NCBI RefSeq assembly: GCF_018614875.1
Contig: NZ_JAGGNW010000014.1
Coordinates: forward strand, 62,001 to 126,000
Direction of reading: 5' to 3'
Source of the DNA: Variovorax paradoxus
GTDB taxonomy: Bacteria > Pseudomonadota > Gammaproteobacteria > Burkholderiales > Burkholderiaceae_C
DNA length: 64,000 bases
In this document: piece after piece, positions 63,674 through 64,000 of the stretch
Numbering within the stretch: the first letter of the stretch is position 1
Layout: each line of letters starts with the position of its first letter
Made by a program: the position numbers and the translations under genes
Notes under the pieces: generated by a model
What the model was told of the DNA's origin: nothing
Databases searched by the model: none
The model's input: the letters and a program-made list of their open reading frames with translations, nothing else

Positions 63674-64000
63674 TGCCGCTCGACTTCCAGGCCGAAACCT
63701 TGCTCGCCGCGCAGGATGTGCGCGTGGCGTTCTTCGACATCGACGGCGTGCTGACCGACGGCGGCGTGTATTTCACAGAGCACGGCGAAACCCTCAAGCG
63801 CTTCAGCATCCTCGACGGCTACGGCCTCAAGCTGCTGCGCCTGGCGGGCATCACGCCCGCGGTGATCACCGGGCGCGATTCCAAGCCGCTGCGCGTGCGG
63901 CTCGAAGCGCTCGGAATCCAGCACGTGCGCTACGGCACCGAGGACAAGCTGCCCGCGGCCGAAGCCATGCTCGAAGAGCTCGGCCTGGGCTGGCTCCAGG
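63673..64000 (+). CDS. kdsC: 3-deoxy-D-manno-octulosonate-8-phosphate phosphatase KdsC (5' part)
   Basis: The first 109 residues of a HAD-family phosphatase; the gene runs off the right edge. The nucleophile motif VRVAFFDIDGVLTDGGVYFTEHGE (DxDG) and the second motif PAVITGRDS are visible, followed by the substrate-type block VRYGTEDKLPAAEAMLEELGL, typical of KdsC. It dephosphorylates KDO-8-P in the pathway started by the upstream kdsD. Confidence 0.95.
   Translation, partial: MPLDFQAETLLAAQDVRVAFFDIDGVLTDGGVYFTEHGETLKRFSILDGYGLKLLRLAGITPAVITGRDSKPLRVRLEALGIQHVRYGTEDKLPAAEAMLEELGLGWLQ

Overview
The window looks like part of the chromosome of a Comamonadaceae bacterium (Burkholderiales), most probably Variovorax or a close relative. 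I base this on very high GC, gene content and order (mnmG-rsmG-parA-parB on one side, gyrB-dnaN-dnaA / rpmH-rnpA-yidD-yidC-mnmE on the other), a PHA phasin, and short intergenic repeats I associate with this family. The species call is from memory of gene order, not from a database search. I saw no rRNA, tRNA, insertion sequence, prophage or CRISPR array.

Layout. 0-6 kb: a cut-off secreted protein, small envelope proteins, an SGNH esterase, a CYTH protein, a PduO-type cobalamin adenosyltransferase, a DinB-like protein, a FAD oxidase and a CsgG-like lipoprotein. 6-12 kb: the chromosome-partition block parB/parA with rsmG and mnmG on the minus strand, interrupted by a LysE exporter and an RBBP9-like hydrolase; two parS-like sites lie inside mnmG and rsmG. 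12.5-20.6 kb: DUF1328 protein, GST, OYE-family reductase, RidA, a QseBC-like two-component pair, then a hydrolase-ACP-ketosynthase cassette and a GNAT. 20.6-23.8 kb: copper homeostasis (copA, divergent copZ-cueR). 23.8-25.4 kb: a TerB/DUF697 protein and a 567-bp AT-richer intergenic stretch with DnaA boxes, a CTA-trinucleotide (DnaA-trio-like) run and an AT-rich segment, which I propose as a candidate replication origin away from dnaA.

25.4-38 kb looks like an envelope-stress neighbourhood: creB-creC, a membrane protein, PBP1A, creD, then divergently a VIT/vWA protein with a PEP-type C-terminal sorting tail, its exosortase, an EpsI-like accessory protein, a peptidoglycan glycosyltransferase with a long N-terminal extension and a GNAT. 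A textbook CreB-type direct repeat (TTCAC-N6-TTCAC) lies between creD and the VIT gene, suggesting that CreBC controls creD and possibly the exosortase unit.

38-49 kb: pirin, FMN reductase, Spy-like protein, the ybhP-clsB-ybhN phospholipid operon, a phasin with a PhaR-type operator, a metallophosphoesterase, and a tandem pair of paralogous secreted proteins. 49-59 kb: gyrB-dnaN-dnaA leftward and rpmH-rnpA-yidD-yidC-mnmE rightward, with DnaA boxes between dnaA and rpmH. 59-64 kb: a stand-alone cyclic-nucleotide-binding protein, a zinc-ribbon membrane protein, a CPA2 antiporter, kdsD, and kdsC running off the end.
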